Source: Bacteroidia bacterium 43-41
GTDB lineage: Bacteria > Bacteroidota > Bacteroidia > Bacteroidales > Dysgonomonadaceae
Assembly (NCBI GenBank): GCA_001898165.1
Contig: MKTD01000050.1
Location: forward strand, 41,691-105,690
DNA length: 64,000 nucleotides
Direction of reading: 5' to 3'
Shown in pieces: positions 38,871 to 50,200 of this stretch. A model generated the notes under the pieces. That model made no database searches, was not told the origin of the DNA, and was given only the letters and a program-made list of their open reading frames with translations. A program made the position numbers and the translations under genes. Positions within the stretch are counted from its first letter, which is position 1, and each line of letters opens with the position of its first letter.

Positions 38871-41800
38871 TCACTCTGTTGACTCTCTGTATTCCTTGGG
38901 AGTTTTGCTGTATTTTTTAAGAAACTCTCTATAGAAATAGGCCTTATTATTGAACCCGGATGCATACATAACCTCTTGAACGGTTTTGTTGGTGGTTTTC
39001 AGAAGTTTTCCCGCATTCTTAAGCCTGATTGAACGAATAAATTCAGTGGGTGTTTTTTTAGTGATCTCTTTTATTTTGCGATAAAGTTGTATTTTGCTGA
39101 TTGCCGTTTCATTTGCAATAAAATCGATGGTGAGCTCTTCGTTATCAATATTATCATAAATAACTTTTGTAATATTCAGAATTATATCTTTGTCTTCTTT
39201 GTGGATAAGCGAGCCTTCATGTTGTTCAAGAGCGGAGTATGGGGAATTGCCGTACTCCGTTAATATATTTTTTTTGTGAAGTAAGCTTTTTACAATTACT
39301 TCTAAATGACGAAAATTGAAGGGTTTGTTTATATAGGCATCGGCACCTACTTCGAACCCCTCAATTTGGCTTTCGATGGAACTTTTTGAAGATAAAAGTA
39401 TGATGGGGATATGGTTGGTGATCTCCTGCGTTTTCATTATTTTCACAAATTCAACCCCATTCATTTTTGGCATGATAATGTCGCTGATAACCAATATTGG
39501 AAACTGTTTGTTTACAACCTGCAATGCTTCCATCCCATTGGAAGCTTCTATTATATTGTAGTTTGGGCTTAAAAGGTCTTTTATCATTAAACGGATATCT
39601 TGATCGTCTTCAACTATCAAAATAAATCCATCGTTTGAAATATAATCTTTTTCCGGTAATTCATCCTTTTCCTCTAAGAAATTGATTTCACTTGATGCGA
39701 TCGATTTTAACGGTGATAAATCGGGAGTATGATATGCTTGTCCGGATTGTTCGGATGTTTCCTCTAAGTTTGGGATGCGGACTTCAAACAATGTATATGT
39801 TTCTCCGTCGCTTTCAATCCTAATGTCTCCTTTTAGGATGTTTACGATACTTTTACATAAAGCCAATCCAATGCCATGTCGGGGATAGTCGCCGATAGTC
39901 ATTTGTTTTTCAAGACGGTTAAGGACTTCAAATCTATCGAATAAAATATCATAGTATTCTGATTTTATTCCGATGCCGGTATTTTTAATTGAGATGGATA
40001 ATACCTCGTTCTCCACGTTAACGCTAATTTCGATATGCTCTTCTTCGGATGTGTATTTTACAGCATTGGATAACAGATTGAAGATGATTTTTTCGAGGTT
40101 ACTCCTGTCTGTATTCCAAATTATATTTTCATCGGGGATAAACGTAGTAGTGTAATCAATCTTTTTTTGTTCCAATATTTCGATAAAGTTGTCGATTACA
40201 AATTTAATCAACTCAGAAATATCTACCGTTTCAATTTTTAGCTTGAGATGTCCGGTCTCGGCTTTTCTGAATTCCACGAGCTGCTCTATCAGATTCTGCA
40301 TCCTTTCCGAATTGGATTTTATTACCTGCAGATATTTTTTTGTATAGTTATCGTTCTCTTTCTCCTTCAACAATTTATCACAAGGACCATAGATAAGTGT
40401 CAATGAGTTGGAAAACTCGTGTGCTATATTGGTGAAAAAACGGAGTTTCCCTTGATGGATCTCTTCTGCTTTTTGTTTTTCCAGCTCTTTCATCCGTATA
40501 TTGTTGTTAAGCCTTATGCGATACAATATCATCTTCCTTATAATTGCCAGGATACATAAGAAAGAAACAAAGTAAAGGAAATAGGCCAGGTTGCTTTTCC
40601 ACCATGGAGGGGTTATTTCAATGGGTAAACTGTAGAGGGTTTTACCCCATATTTTATTGGCATTGCTCGTCTTGACTTTAAGTACATACTTCCCTTTTGG
40701 CAGATTAGTGAATACTATTGCATTTGATGTCCCTAAGTTAACCCAGGCATCGTGAAACCCTTCTAGCATATATGCTATTTCGCATTTGGCCGGAGCGATG
40801 TAGTCAATAGGGATGAAGCGGAAGCTGAAAGATTTGTACTTGTGTGATAAAGTAAGAATTTTAAGGTTGTTTTTTTGCACTAAATAATCGGACAAATCAG
40901 TCTCTGTATTATCAACATGAAATGCATCTAACCAGAGTTCGGGTATATATTCATTTTGAATAATTTCAAGAGGATTGAATTCATTGAATCCGCTGATGCC
41001 TCCAAAGTAAAAAAGGGAGGAGTACGGACTGGAATAATACGACCCGTCTGAAAACTCATTGTCCTGCAATCCATCATCTGTAAAGTATGAAACAATGTGA
41101 TAGGAATCTTCATCCGTTCCATCCGGAATAAGTTTTGCCAGTCCGTGATTGGTACTTACCCACAAATTATTATTTCTGTCTTCTAAAATGCCGTGAATGG
41201 TGTTGTTGGGCATTCCGTTTTTTTCACTGAAGTTAAAGACCGCAGGATGTTCTTTATTTCTCCATGTCAGCTTATTTAACCCCATACTTGTGCCGACCCA
41301 TAAACTTCCATTACTCTCTTTATACATACACAGCACATCGTCGCTACCATAGCTGTTTCCGGAAAATTTGAATATTCGAAAAGTCTCGTCAATGATGTTA
41401 AATCTGTTTACTCCTCCCCCTCGTGTACCAATCCATAAGTGGGTACTGTCTTCTTTTATAATTGAATATACAATGTTGTTGCTCAACGAAGATTTCCCTT
41501 CGTGAAAAATAAATTGCTTGTAATCAACAACCCGATAAGGAGTTGTTGAGAGATCTATCTTCAATTTGTACATGCCATAACCGCTTGTTCCTACCCACAA
41601 GATATTGTCACCGTCCGGTAAAATGGCATAGATGGATGACAGGGTTAAATTATCGGGGATATTCAGGCTGCGGATATTTTTCGTATTCTTATCATAATAA
41701 TTGATTCCGTTTCCATCCGTTCCAATCCAGTACTCATTCTTGAAGCCTTTTGCTATTTTATAAACAGAGTTGCTTAATAACCCATTCTCCATACTGAAGC

Positions 41801-42923
41801 GGTTCCTGAGTTTTAATTCTCCGGTTCCCCGACTTCTTGTAAAGTGATATATGCCTGAGCCTTTAGTGCCAACCCAAAGAGTCCGGCTTTCGTCCTCAAA
41901 AATAGTTCTCACGGCAGAATTACCAAAATTGGAGATGTTTTCTGATGAGTAGGCTCTGAATTTTTCATCAGAAGGAACAATTTTAACTATTCCTTTCATA
42001 TCTGTGCCTACCCATATAATATTTTGAGTGCCTCTATATACATTCAGCACAGGAGTATTTTCTATTATCGGGACAATATCAGTGTTAAAATCGTACAGGT
42101 ACAACCCTTTGTTCGTACCTAAAAAAACTGACCCTTCATTAAATTCAATGTCATTGATATTGCCAATATCGCCATTGAGAGGGAGCATCGTAAGCTTATC
42201 CCGATATTTATTATATGTATATACTTTATAATCTGATGTTTGTATAAGTATGTCGCCTGATTTGAGATTAAAGAAATTCTCAATGTTCTTTAATGGAAAT
42301 TGACGGGTATCACGTACAATCAAACGGCTATCCTGTGTTTGCAATGTAGCTGTAAACAGGTTTTTTTCTGTGGTTAACATCCATAAATTGTCATCACGGT
42401 CAAAAATGATTTTTTTTACATTCAGCTCTTTATTGAAATTCAGAGGTTTAAAATGTTTTTTTTCAAAGTCAAAATAGTACAGGCCTTGTTGATAAACGGA
42501 TACGACAATTCTGCCCTGAGAATTACGGGCGATTAAATAAGAGTGTTCATTTGTTATTTCCCGACTTAAAGAATCGACAAAAAAACGTTCAAAAACTTTT
42601 TCCCTGACATTAAATCTGTTTATGCCGATGTCTGTGGCAACCCACAAATAATCCCTCTTCTCTTCAACAATATCTCTGACGATGTTGTTACTTATACTTT
42701 GAATATTGCCCGGAGAAGGTTTATAAACTTGAAACTCTTTCCCATTATACAAGTTAAGCCCATCCCACGTTCCAAACCACATCAGTTGGTTCGAATCCTG
42801 AAAAACAACATTTATGGAACTGTTTGACAAACCGTCTTTGTTTGTCAGGGTTTTAATATCAAAATCAATTGCATACCCTGTTACCGGTAAAATGAGAAAG
42901 AATATGCAAATAATTTTTTTCAT
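38871..42923 (-). CDS. Hybrid two-component system sensor/regulator (HTCS)
   Basis: 1350 residues in one chain: signal peptide, many beta-propeller repeats (MWFGTWDGLNLYN-type, to about residue 660), a Y_Y_Y domain, a membrane helix near 790, histidine kinase core, receiver and AraC-type DNA-binding domain. The kinase His is H835 in AHEFSNSLTLI, where the usual R-T-P is S-N-S. The ATPase G1 box reads NTGIG rather than DTGIG. The receiver Asp is D1148 in ISDIIMPKMNG. The tail has AraC helices (RKIKEITKKTPTEFIRSIRL). Divergent from GH130, it should sense an oligosaccharide and activate the 43-52 kb locus. Confidence 0.95.
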   Translation of the reverse strand: MKKIICIFFLILPVTGYAIDFDIKTLTNKDGLSNSSINVVFQDSNQLMWFGTWDGLNLYNGKEFQVYKPSPGNIQSISNNIVRDIVEEKRDYLWVATDIGINRFNVREKVFERFFVDSLSREITNEHSYLIARNSQGRIVVSVYQQGLYYFDFEKKHFKPLNFNKELNVKKIIFDRDDNLWMLTTEKNLFTATLQTQDSRLIVRDTRQFPLKNIENFFNLKSGDILIQTSDYKVYTYNKYRDKLTMLPLNGDIGNINDIEFNEGSVFLGTNKGLYLYDFNTDIVPIIENTPVLNVYRGTQNIIWVGTDMKGIVKIVPSDEKFRAYSSENISNFGNSAVRTIFEDESRTLWVGTKGSGIYHFTRSRGTGELKLRNRFSMENGLLSNSVYKIAKGFKNEYWIGTDGNGINYYDKNTKNIRSLNIPDNLTLSSIYAILPDGDNILWVGTSGYGMYKLKIDLSTTPYRVVDYKQFIFHEGKSSLSNNIVYSIIKEDSTHLWIGTRGGGVNRFNIIDETFRIFKFSGNSYGSDDVLCMYKESNGSLWVGTSMGLNKLTWRNKEHPAVFNFSEKNGMPNNTIHGILEDRNNNLWVSTNHGLAKLIPDGTDEDSYHIVSYFTDDGLQDNEFSDGSYYSSPYSSLFYFGGISGFNEFNPLEIIQNEYIPELWLDAFHVDNTETDLSDYLVQKNNLKILTLSHKYKSFSFRFIPIDYIAPAKCEIAYMLEGFHDAWVNLGTSNAIVFTNLPKGKYVLKVKTSNANKIWGKTLYSLPIEITPPWWKSNLAYFLYFVSFLCILAIIRKMILYRIRLNNNIRMKELEKQKAEEIHQGKLRFFTNIAHEFSNSLTLIYGPCDKLLKEKENDNYTKKYLQVIKSNSERMQNLIEQLVEFRKAETGHLKLKIETVDISELIKFVIDNFIEILEQKKIDYTTTFIPDENIIWNTDRSNLEKIIFNLLSNAVKYTSEEEHIEISVNVENEVLSISIKNTGIGIKSEYYDILFDRFEVLNRLEKQMTIGDYPRHGIGLALCKSIVNILKGDIRIESDGETYTLFEVRIPNLEETSEQSGQAYHTPDLSPLKSIASSEINFLEEKDELPEKDYISNDGFILIVEDDQDIRLMIKDLLSPNYNIIEASNGMEALQVVNKQFPILVISDIIMPKMNGVEFVKIMKTQEITNHIPIILLSSKSSIESQIEGFEVGADAYINKPFNFRHLEVIVKSLLHKKNILTEYGNSPYSALEQHEGSLIHKEDKDIILNITKVIYDNIDNEELTIDFIANETAISKIQLYRKIKEITKKTPTEFIRSIRLKNAGKLLKTTNKTVQEVMYASGFNNKAYFYREFLKKYSKTPKEYRESTE

Positions 42924-42978
42924 ATGATTGATTTACCCTTTTGGCGATATTATCCCAATTTTTATTATATTATAAACG

Positions 42979-42986
42979 CAAATTTA
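42979..42986 (-). promoter_or_regulatory. -7 box for the HTCS gene
   Basis: Minus-strand TAAATTTG, 56 bases upstream of the HTCS ATG. Confidence 0.55.
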
Positions 42987-43125
42987 CTTGTTTTCTCTTT
43001 AAATTCAGTCTGTTTTCATATCCTAAAAGTATATTATCTTTCATAAAAGAGTATATATTTTTAAATTGTAAGAGGAGTGTACTGTTTTGAAAGTTTAGGA
43101 TACCTCTGTTTGTCTTTAATCGTAT

Positions 43126-43133
43126 TAATTTTG
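43126..43133 (+). promoter_or_regulatory. -7 box for the GH130 locus
   Basis: TAATTTTG lies 29 bases upstream of the GH130 ATG at 43162, in the divergent region shared with the HTCS gene. The HTCS AraC domain would be expected to bind just upstream, but I cannot point to a specific site. Confidence 0.45.
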
Positions 43134-43161
43134 GTTGAATTTAATAAAAAACGCTTATATC

Positions 43162-44205
43162 ATGGATATTGCAAAACGCTTCAATGAAAACCCATTGTTA
43201 CGTCCTTCGGACTTAGAACCGGGAATAGAAGGAATGGAAATAACCTGTTTACTTAATCCCGGAGTGTTCAGGATGAATGGCAAAACCTGGCTTTTATTGC
43301 GTGTGGCAGAACGCCCAAAACAAGTTGAAGGAAAGATAAGCTTTCCTGTCTATAATGAAGATGGAAGAATAGAGGTACTTGTTTTCGACAAAGATGACCC
43401 TCAGTTAGATGCTTCAGACCCCCGGGTGATAAGATATAAGGGGCAAAATTATCTTACTACTTTATCGTATTTGCGCCTTGTTGTTAGTGACGACGGTGTG
43501 CATTTCCGTGAAGATCCCGCTTATCCGCCTATATTCGGCAAGGGGGCGCTGGAATCGTTTGGTATCGAAGATTGCCGCGTGGCGACAATGAAAGATGGGT
43601 TTTTCCTTACCTATACAATGGTATCGCCCGTGGCGGTAGGGGTGGGGCTGATTATCACAAATGATTTCAAAACTTACGATCGGCAGGGGATGATATTCCC
43701 TCCACACAATAAGGATTGCGCTATTTTTGAAGAAAAGATAAACGGAAAATATTATGCCCTGCATCGTCCGAGTAGCCCCGAACTGGGCGGAAATTACATC
43801 TGGCTGGCCGAATCTCCCGACAGGCTTCATTGGGGAAACCACAAGTGCATTGCCGTTACCCGTCAAAACAGTTGGGATTCGGCGCGTGTGGGAGCCGGAG
43901 GCGCACCCGTTAAAACACCGGAAGGGTGGCTCGAAATATACCACGGTGCAAATACCGACCACCGGTATTGTTTGGGTGCGTTGCTGCTGGATTTGAAAGA
44001 CCCGTCGAAAGTGCTGGCGAGGAGTGTGGAGCCTATCATGGAGCCTGTTGCCGAATACGAAAAAAACGGATTTTTCGGCAACGTTGTCTTCACAAACGGA
44101 CATTATGTGGAAAACGATACCATCCAACTGTTCTACGGAGCGAGTGACGAGGTTATTTGCGGAGCTGAATTCTCAATTCAGGAAATTCTCAATTCATTAA
44201 AATAG
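43162..44205 (+). CDS. Glycoside hydrolase family 130 enzyme (beta-mannoside phosphorylase type)
   Basis: 347 residues from ATG 43162 (MDIAKRFNENPLLRPSDLEPG). No signal peptide, so cytoplasmic. Five-bladed propeller family; GIEDCRV carries the family proton-donor Asp (D137), and GNYIWLAESPDRLHWG and WLEIYHGAN are typical GH130 segments. GH130 enzymes cleave beta-linked mannosides, by phosphorolysis or hydrolysis. I cannot assign the linkage, although the sequence suggests the oligomannan/mannobiose group more than mannosylglucose phosphorylase. First gene of the HTCS-controlled operon; the next gene is 4 bases away. Confidence 0.9.
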   Translation: MDIAKRFNENPLLRPSDLEPGIEGMEITCLLNPGVFRMNGKTWLLLRVAERPKQVEGKISFPVYNEDGRIEVLVFDKDDPQLDASDPRVIRYKGQNYLTTLSYLRLVVSDDGVHFREDPAYPPIFGKGALESFGIEDCRVATMKDGFFLTYTMVSPVAVGVGLIITNDFKTYDRQGMIFPPHNKDCAIFEEKINGKYYALHRPSSPELGGNYIWLAESPDRLHWGNHKCIAVTRQNSWDSARVGAGGAPVKTPEGWLEIYHGANTDHRYCLGALLLDLKDPSKVLARSVEPIMEPVAEYEKNGFFGNVVFTNGHYVENDTIQLFYGASDEVICGAEFSIQEILNSLK

Positions 44206-44209
44206 AGAC

Positions 44210-45466
44210 ATGTCAAAAAACATATTGGGAGAATATAGGTTCTTTCGTTCTCAACCGCTGAATATAAGGACACTGCTTGTTACAAACATGTTGTACGCAC
44301 TCATATTGCCCATCATCGAGATTTTTGTGGGGGCGTATATCATGCGTAACACAGGTAACCCGGCTTATGTTGCATTTTATCAGCTGTGCATGTACTTCGG
44401 GATACTGGTTACGTCGGTGCTTAACGGGTTTATGTTGAAAAGGTTCAAAGCCTCGTTGCTTTACGCTTTCGGCATTTTGTTGTCGGCAGTTGCATTAATG
44501 GCAATGATGTTTGTGAACTCCATCGGGATCATGGAACTGGGACTGTCCGGATTTGTCCTGGGGGCATCCACCGGATTTTTCTGGACTAACCGTTACCTGC
44601 TCACGTTAAACTCAACAAACGATGAAAACCGAAATTACTTTTTCGGGTTGGAGTCGTTCTTTTTCTCGTTGTGGAGCATTACTGTTCCGTTAATTGTAGG
44701 GGCTTTTCTGGTGTCGATAGATGGATTCGTCTTTCTTGGAAAGGTGCTGGATGTGAATAATGGCTATCAGTTTATTACTGTGTTCAGCTTGCTTATCGCA
44801 ATAGCTGCCGTATTTGTTTTGTCGAAAGGGCGCTTTGAAAACCCGGTGCAAAAAAAATTCTTCTATACCCGTTTTCATATACTCTGGCAAAAGCTTTTGA
44901 CCCTTGCCGGGCTCAAAGGAATGGTGCAGGGATTTTTGGTGACAGCGCCGGCCATATTGGTTATGCGCCTTGTCGGTAACGAGGGGTCTTTGGGGTTGAT
45001 ACAAGGTGTTGGCGGGTTGCTCACGGCAATTCTGGTTTACACGTTGGGAAGGATTGCCAAACCCAAACATCGGATGGCAATCTTTGGACTTGGATTGTTT
45101 GTCTTTTTTCTGGGGACACTCTTTAACGCCATTCTTTTTTCGGCCGTTGGCGTCATTATTTTCGTGTTGTGTAAAGTGTTGTTTCAACCCTTGCACGACT
45201 TGGCCTATTTCCCAACCATGATGAAAACTATTGATGCTGTGAAAGCAATTGAAAACAGGAATGAATATGCCTATATCCTTAGTCATGAGATAGGATTGTT
45301 TATTGGGCGCGCTTTCGGAATGGGATTGTTTATATCACTGACTTATTGGGTATCGGAAGATTTCGCCTTGAAATACGCGTTGGTGATTGTAGGAGGCATT
45401 CAATTATTATCACTGCCGCTTGCTAAAAATATTATCAGCGATATAGATATTAAGTATAACAAATGA
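44210..45466 (+). CDS. MFS transporter, probably oligosaccharide permease
   Basis: 418 residues with about 12 hydrophobic segments and an MFS-like layout, including a central basic loop. It lies directly between the cytoplasmic GH130 and an exported lipoprotein, so it most likely imports the disaccharide that GH130 attacks across the inner membrane. Specificity is inferred from context only. Confidence 0.85.
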   Translation: MSKNILGEYRFFRSQPLNIRTLLVTNMLYALILPIIEIFVGAYIMRNTGNPAYVAFYQLCMYFGILVTSVLNGFMLKRFKASLLYAFGILLSAVALMAMMFVNSIGIMELGLSGFVLGASTGFFWTNRYLLTLNSTNDENRNYFFGLESFFFSLWSITVPLIVGAFLVSIDGFVFLGKVLDVNNGYQFITVFSLLIAIAAVFVLSKGRFENPVQKKFFYTRFHILWQKLLTLAGLKGMVQGFLVTAPAILVMRLVGNEGSLGLIQGVGGLLTAILVYTLGRIAKPKHRMAIFGLGLFVFFLGTLFNAILFSAVGVIIFVLCKVLFQPLHDLAYFPTMMKTIDAVKAIENRNEYAYILSHEIGLFIGRAFGMGLFISLTYWVSEDFALKYALVIVGGIQLLSLPLAKNIISDIDIKYNK

Positions 45467-45470
45467 TATT

Positions 45471-47201
45471 ATGAGATTGATATTTAATTTATTAACATTT
45501 GCCTGCATTGCCTCCCTGTTGTCGTGCAATACTGCGGAGGTTTATTATGGAGACCCTGTTGTTCAGGTTAATATTAACAGGGTGGAACTTATGCCCAACA
45601 TGCCGCAACCTTACGATTTGCTGGATTGGAAAGAAAAGGCCGGGCAATTTGATGGTTATGTTTTTGATTTTGATTCCAGGCTGCCTGCCGGACCGATGAT
45701 TTGGCTTGACAATAATCAACGCAATTTGCCGCAGCAGACCTTTGGATTATTTACCGCGGTTCATGACGTGCGCCAGGGAGCAGATGTGAACAACGGCGAA
45801 TTTCATGAAAGCCTCAACTCCTTAGCGGCAATATTAGGTGCCGGATTGATAGGGATTGATAAAACCAATCAGAACGGGTACAACTTTGTGAAAATGATCC
45901 AAAACTATTTTAATACAGATAATGGATGGAATATAATGATGAACAACACGACCCCCGAAGTGGCTCTTTTGGGTGGAGGCTACGGAAGGGACTGGTGGTA
46001 TGATGTCTTTCCGAACGTGCTGTTTTATAATGTATGTGACGTTTTTCCGGGTGTGGAGAATGCCGAAAATATACAGCGCACCATTGCAGAACAGTTTTGT
46101 AAAGCTGACTCGGTGTTAAATGGAAATTACGATTACTCTTACTTTGATTACGCTCAAATGAAGGGCATGATAAACAACATTCCGCTGCAACAGGATGCTG
46201 CCGGAGGGCACGGTTATGTGCTGTATGCGGCATACAAACAGTTTGGAGATAAGCGCTACCTGGCGCGGGCAAAATCAGCTATCGAGGCGTTAAACAATCA
46301 AACCGAAAGCCGTTTTTACGAAGTGTTGCTGCCTATTGGCGCTTACACGGCCGCCCGCTTAAATGCCGAAGAAGGGACAGAGTACAACGTAGGAAAGATG
46401 CTTGACTGGGTTTTTGAAGGCGTAAAAAGCGAAAACGGGCGTACCGGATGGGGGATAATAGTGGACAAATGGGGTGAATATGATGTTAGCGGCCTGCAAG
46501 GAAGCATTACTGACGGTGGTGGTTACGCGTTTCTGATGAACAGTATAAAGATGGCCATGCCCCTTGTCCCGATGGTAAAGTATGAGCCTGAATTTGCGAG
46601 GGCTATAGGTAAATGGATGCTGAATAATGCAAATGCTTCGCGGCTTTTCTTCCCCGATAAAATACCTGATGGTAATCAATGGCTCCCGGGGATGCAGGGT
46701 TATACGAACTCCGTTGTTGCTTATGAAGGTTTGCGTTACGCGGACGATTTGAATAACCCCCGGTTGACAGGCGTGCATCCTGTTGCAATCGGCGATGGGC
46801 CTAAGTGGCATAAAGACAATCCCCCGGAATCGATGTTCAGTCTTTACAGTACGGCTCCCGTCGGCATATTCGGGGCCATGATAGAGAAAACCAATGTCGA
46901 AAAAGTACTCAAACTTAACTGCAATGTTACTGACTTTTATTCAGACCGGACCTATCCCGTTTTTTTGTTATACAATCCGTATAACGAATCTGTGAAAGTG
47001 AAGTACACACCCGTGAAAGAGGGGGTTGACCTTTTTGATATCGTTTCAAAAACGTATTTAGCCAGGTCGGCCGGAGGTAGTGCGGAGATAGAGATACCGG
47101 CCGATCAGGCCTGTGTTGTTGTGGAGTTGCCGCCAGGCGTAGGAATAAAAAGAGAGAACAACAAGCTTTGGGTGGATAAAAAAATTATATCGTATAAATA
47201 A
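45471..47201 (+). CDS. Unrecognised 576-residue lipoprotein, possible glycan-active enzyme
   Basis: Lipobox SLLSC (Cys19) predicts a lipid-anchored envelope protein. The body is rich in aromatic and helix-turn segments (GGGYGRDWWYDVFPNVLFYNV, GHGYVLYAAYKQFGDKRYLARAKSAIEAL, GGGYAFLMNSIKMAMPLVPMVKYEPEFA), reminiscent of an alpha/alpha-barrel, and the last about 90 residues look like a beta sandwich (VFLLYNPYNESVKVKY). I do not recognise a CAZy or Pfam family. It is the only candidate extracytoplasmic depolymerase between the permease and SusC, so a new glycoside hydrolase or lyase is a reasonable hypothesis. It could instead be a surface glycan-binding protein. Confidence 0.6.
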   Translation: MRLIFNLLTFACIASLLSCNTAEVYYGDPVVQVNINRVELMPNMPQPYDLLDWKEKAGQFDGYVFDFDSRLPAGPMIWLDNNQRNLPQQTFGLFTAVHDVRQGADVNNGEFHESLNSLAAILGAGLIGIDKTNQNGYNFVKMIQNYFNTDNGWNIMMNNTTPEVALLGGGYGRDWWYDVFPNVLFYNVCDVFPGVENAENIQRTIAEQFCKADSVLNGNYDYSYFDYAQMKGMINNIPLQQDAAGGHGYVLYAAYKQFGDKRYLARAKSAIEALNNQTESRFYEVLLPIGAYTAARLNAEEGTEYNVGKMLDWVFEGVKSENGRTGWGIIVDKWGEYDVSGLQGSITDGGGYAFLMNSIKMAMPLVPMVKYEPEFARAIGKWMLNNANASRLFFPDKIPDGNQWLPGMQGYTNSVVAYEGLRYADDLNNPRLTGVHPVAIGDGPKWHKDNPPESMFSLYSTAPVGIFGAMIEKTNVEKVLKLNCNVTDFYSDRTYPVFLLYNPYNESVKVKYTPVKEGVDLFDIVSKTYLARSAGGSAEIEIPADQACVVVELPPGVGIKRENNKLWVDKKIISYK

Positions 47202-47217
47202 CTTAACTTTTTAAAAC

Positions 47218-50200
47218 ATGAAGAGAACATTATTTTTTGTAATGGTGGTTTGTGCTGCTTTGGGATTGCATGCTCAAACAACTGTCAACGTCAGGGGTTC
47301 TGTTAAAGATGCCCTGTCTAATGAAGAATTAATCGGAGTGACTGTACTTGTTATTGAAACGGGTAATGGAACTGTTACCGACATTAACGGAAACTTTGAA
47401 TTAACCGTTCCGGTAAATAATACCCTGAGAATATCGTACGTGGGATATTCTAATCAGGAAATTGTTATAACCAATCAAACGGTGTTGGAGATTAACCTTC
47501 AGCCCAAGACTCAGCTGATGGATGAAGTGGTGGTGGTTGGATACTCCGCACAAAAAAAGTCAACCCTTACCGGGGCGGTGGCGCCTGTTAACGTTGATGA
47601 TATGGAGCGGCGCCGCGTTGCCGATGTAAGGCAGGCGCTTCAAGGACAAGTAGCTGGTGTGCAGGTGACCCAAAGCACCGGCGCCCCCGGTGATGAGATA
47701 GATATCAGAATCAGGGGAGAGGGCACCATCGGCAACAACAATCCGCTTTATGTTGTGGATGGAGTTCCTACCCGGGAATTGGCGTTTATCAACCCGTCCG
47801 ATATCGAATCCATGACTGTGTTGAAAGACGCCTCTGCTGCTGCCATTTACGGTTCGAGAGCCTCGGCCGGGGTAATTGTCATTACAACAAAGGGCGGTGT
47901 TGCCGGAAAAACTAAATTCGAGGCAAATTTTTACAGCGGCATACAATACGCTTCAAATCTTCCTAAAATGCTGAATGCCGAACAGTATATGAATGTTGTG
48001 GAAAAAGCGTGGAACAATGCCGGTTATTCCGGCACAAATCCCTATACCGCGGATAAAGGGCGAAGTGATTTTGCAGACACCGACTGGTTAGATGAACTTT
48101 TTGAGCCGGGCCATATGCAGAATATTCAGATGACGGCAAGTGGAGGCAGTGATAAGTTACAGTACTTACTCTCCCTAGGATACGTTAATCAGGACGGTAT
48201 TGTTGTGTATGATAACGATAAATACAAGCGTTTTAATTTTCGCACGAACATCAATGCCAACCTGACGGAAAGAATAAAAATAGGGACCAATATGCAACTT
48301 TCCTATGCTGTTCAGGATAAACTGTCGTCGAAAGGCGATGCCCCCGGAATCATAAGGCACGCACTTCTACGTCCACCGGTTATTCCGGTATTCAAGTCGC
48401 CCGACGATCCCACCTATTCGGAGAGGAATCCCTTTACCGACCTTCCTTTTTATGTTCATAACAACAGAGATACGGGCGGTTGGGAAAGCGATAAGTACGA
48501 ATGGACACAAAATCCGATTGCCCTGGCTTATTTCACTGATGACACCCACTCACATTTCAAAACATTCGGCAACATTTTCGGGGAAATCTCCTTCTTACCC
48601 GAAAAAGAACTGACTTACAGAACCAATGCGGGTATTGATTTAAACTTTCTGCATGACAAGGCTTTTTATGCCAATTTTGGGGATGATGATGGCGGTGGTA
48701 GTCAGATAGATCGCGGCTTAGGACGCCAAAACAGGCCCAATGGATTAAATGAATACAGGGGTGAAGAGCTGACCTTTACCTGGAACAACACATTGAGTTA
48801 TAACAAAATGTTCAATCTCCATTCTTTAAATGCCTTGGTAGGGAGTGAATTTATCACCAATTACGGTTCGGGAATAAATGCTTCAAGAAGAAGATATGAG
48901 TATGATACCGAGAAGTTCAGATATATTGATTTTGGAAGTACCGAACAGGATTTATGGAATGGGGGAAGCGGCTCGGAATGGGCGTTGATGTCTTACTTCA
49001 CCTCATTGACTTATGTGTATGACATGAGGTATATGCTCACGGCAAACTTCAGGGCAGATGCCTCTTCCCGGTTTGCAGAAAAAAACCGATGGGGATATTT
49101 CCCTTCCTTGTCAATCGGCTGGAAGTTATCTGAAGAACAATTTCTAAAAAAACAGGAGTGGCTTTCCGACTTGAAACTGAGGGCAAGCATCGGGCAGTTA
49201 GGGAATCAGGAAATTGCTAACTACGCTTATCTTACGTTGATAAAAAAAGATGGAGACAAATACCTTATCTCAAGATATGGGAATCCCGACTTAAAGTGGG
49301 AAACCACCACACAGTATAACGTAGGACTCGATGTAGGTGTCTTAAGAAACAGGTTGTATTTCACCGCAGACTATTTTCAGAAATATACCACGGACATCCT
49401 GTTGCCTATAAGCCTTCCGAGTATCGTAGGTGACGTACAGCCCACTATCGTTAATGCAGGAGAAGTGAGTAACCGTGGTTGGGAATTTGGCATAACGTTG
49501 CGCAATTCCGAAAGTGTATTTAAATACAACATCAATGCCAACATATCCACCGTAAAGAACCGGGTGGAAAAACTGCACCCTAACCTTCCCAGTTTGGTTG
49601 GATCAGTCACAAGAACGGAACCGGGGCAACCGCTTAATGCCTATTACGGATATGTTTTTGAAGGAGTATATCAAAATACGAATGAAATAAAGACTCATTT
49701 GCATGGCACCACTAACCCAACGCCCGTACCCGGTGATATTCGATTTAAAGATTTAAATGGCGATGGCAGAATTGACGACAACGACAGGGATTTCATCGGC
49801 GATCCTAACCCGGGATTGTTGTATGGATTAAATTTTTCCGGTTCGTATAAAAATTTCGATGTGGCGATACTCTTTCAAGGTGTTGGAAATGTGGACAGGT
49901 ATAACGACTCTAAAAAGATAATTGATTATGATACGCGTCCGTTTAATTACACCACAAATATTTTGAACGCATGGGATGGAGAGGGATCAACCAATACAAT
50001 TCCCCGTGTGAGCTTTACCGATAACGGAAGTAGCAGAATATCAAGCATATTTGTTGAGGATGCTTCTTACCTCAGGTTGAAAAATGTTGAAGTCGGATAT
50101 TCTTTTACAAACATCAGAAAACTGGGCTTGCAAAATATAAGAATCTATGTGTCAGCTCAAAATCTCTTTACACTGACCAATTATACAGGGCTTGACCCGG

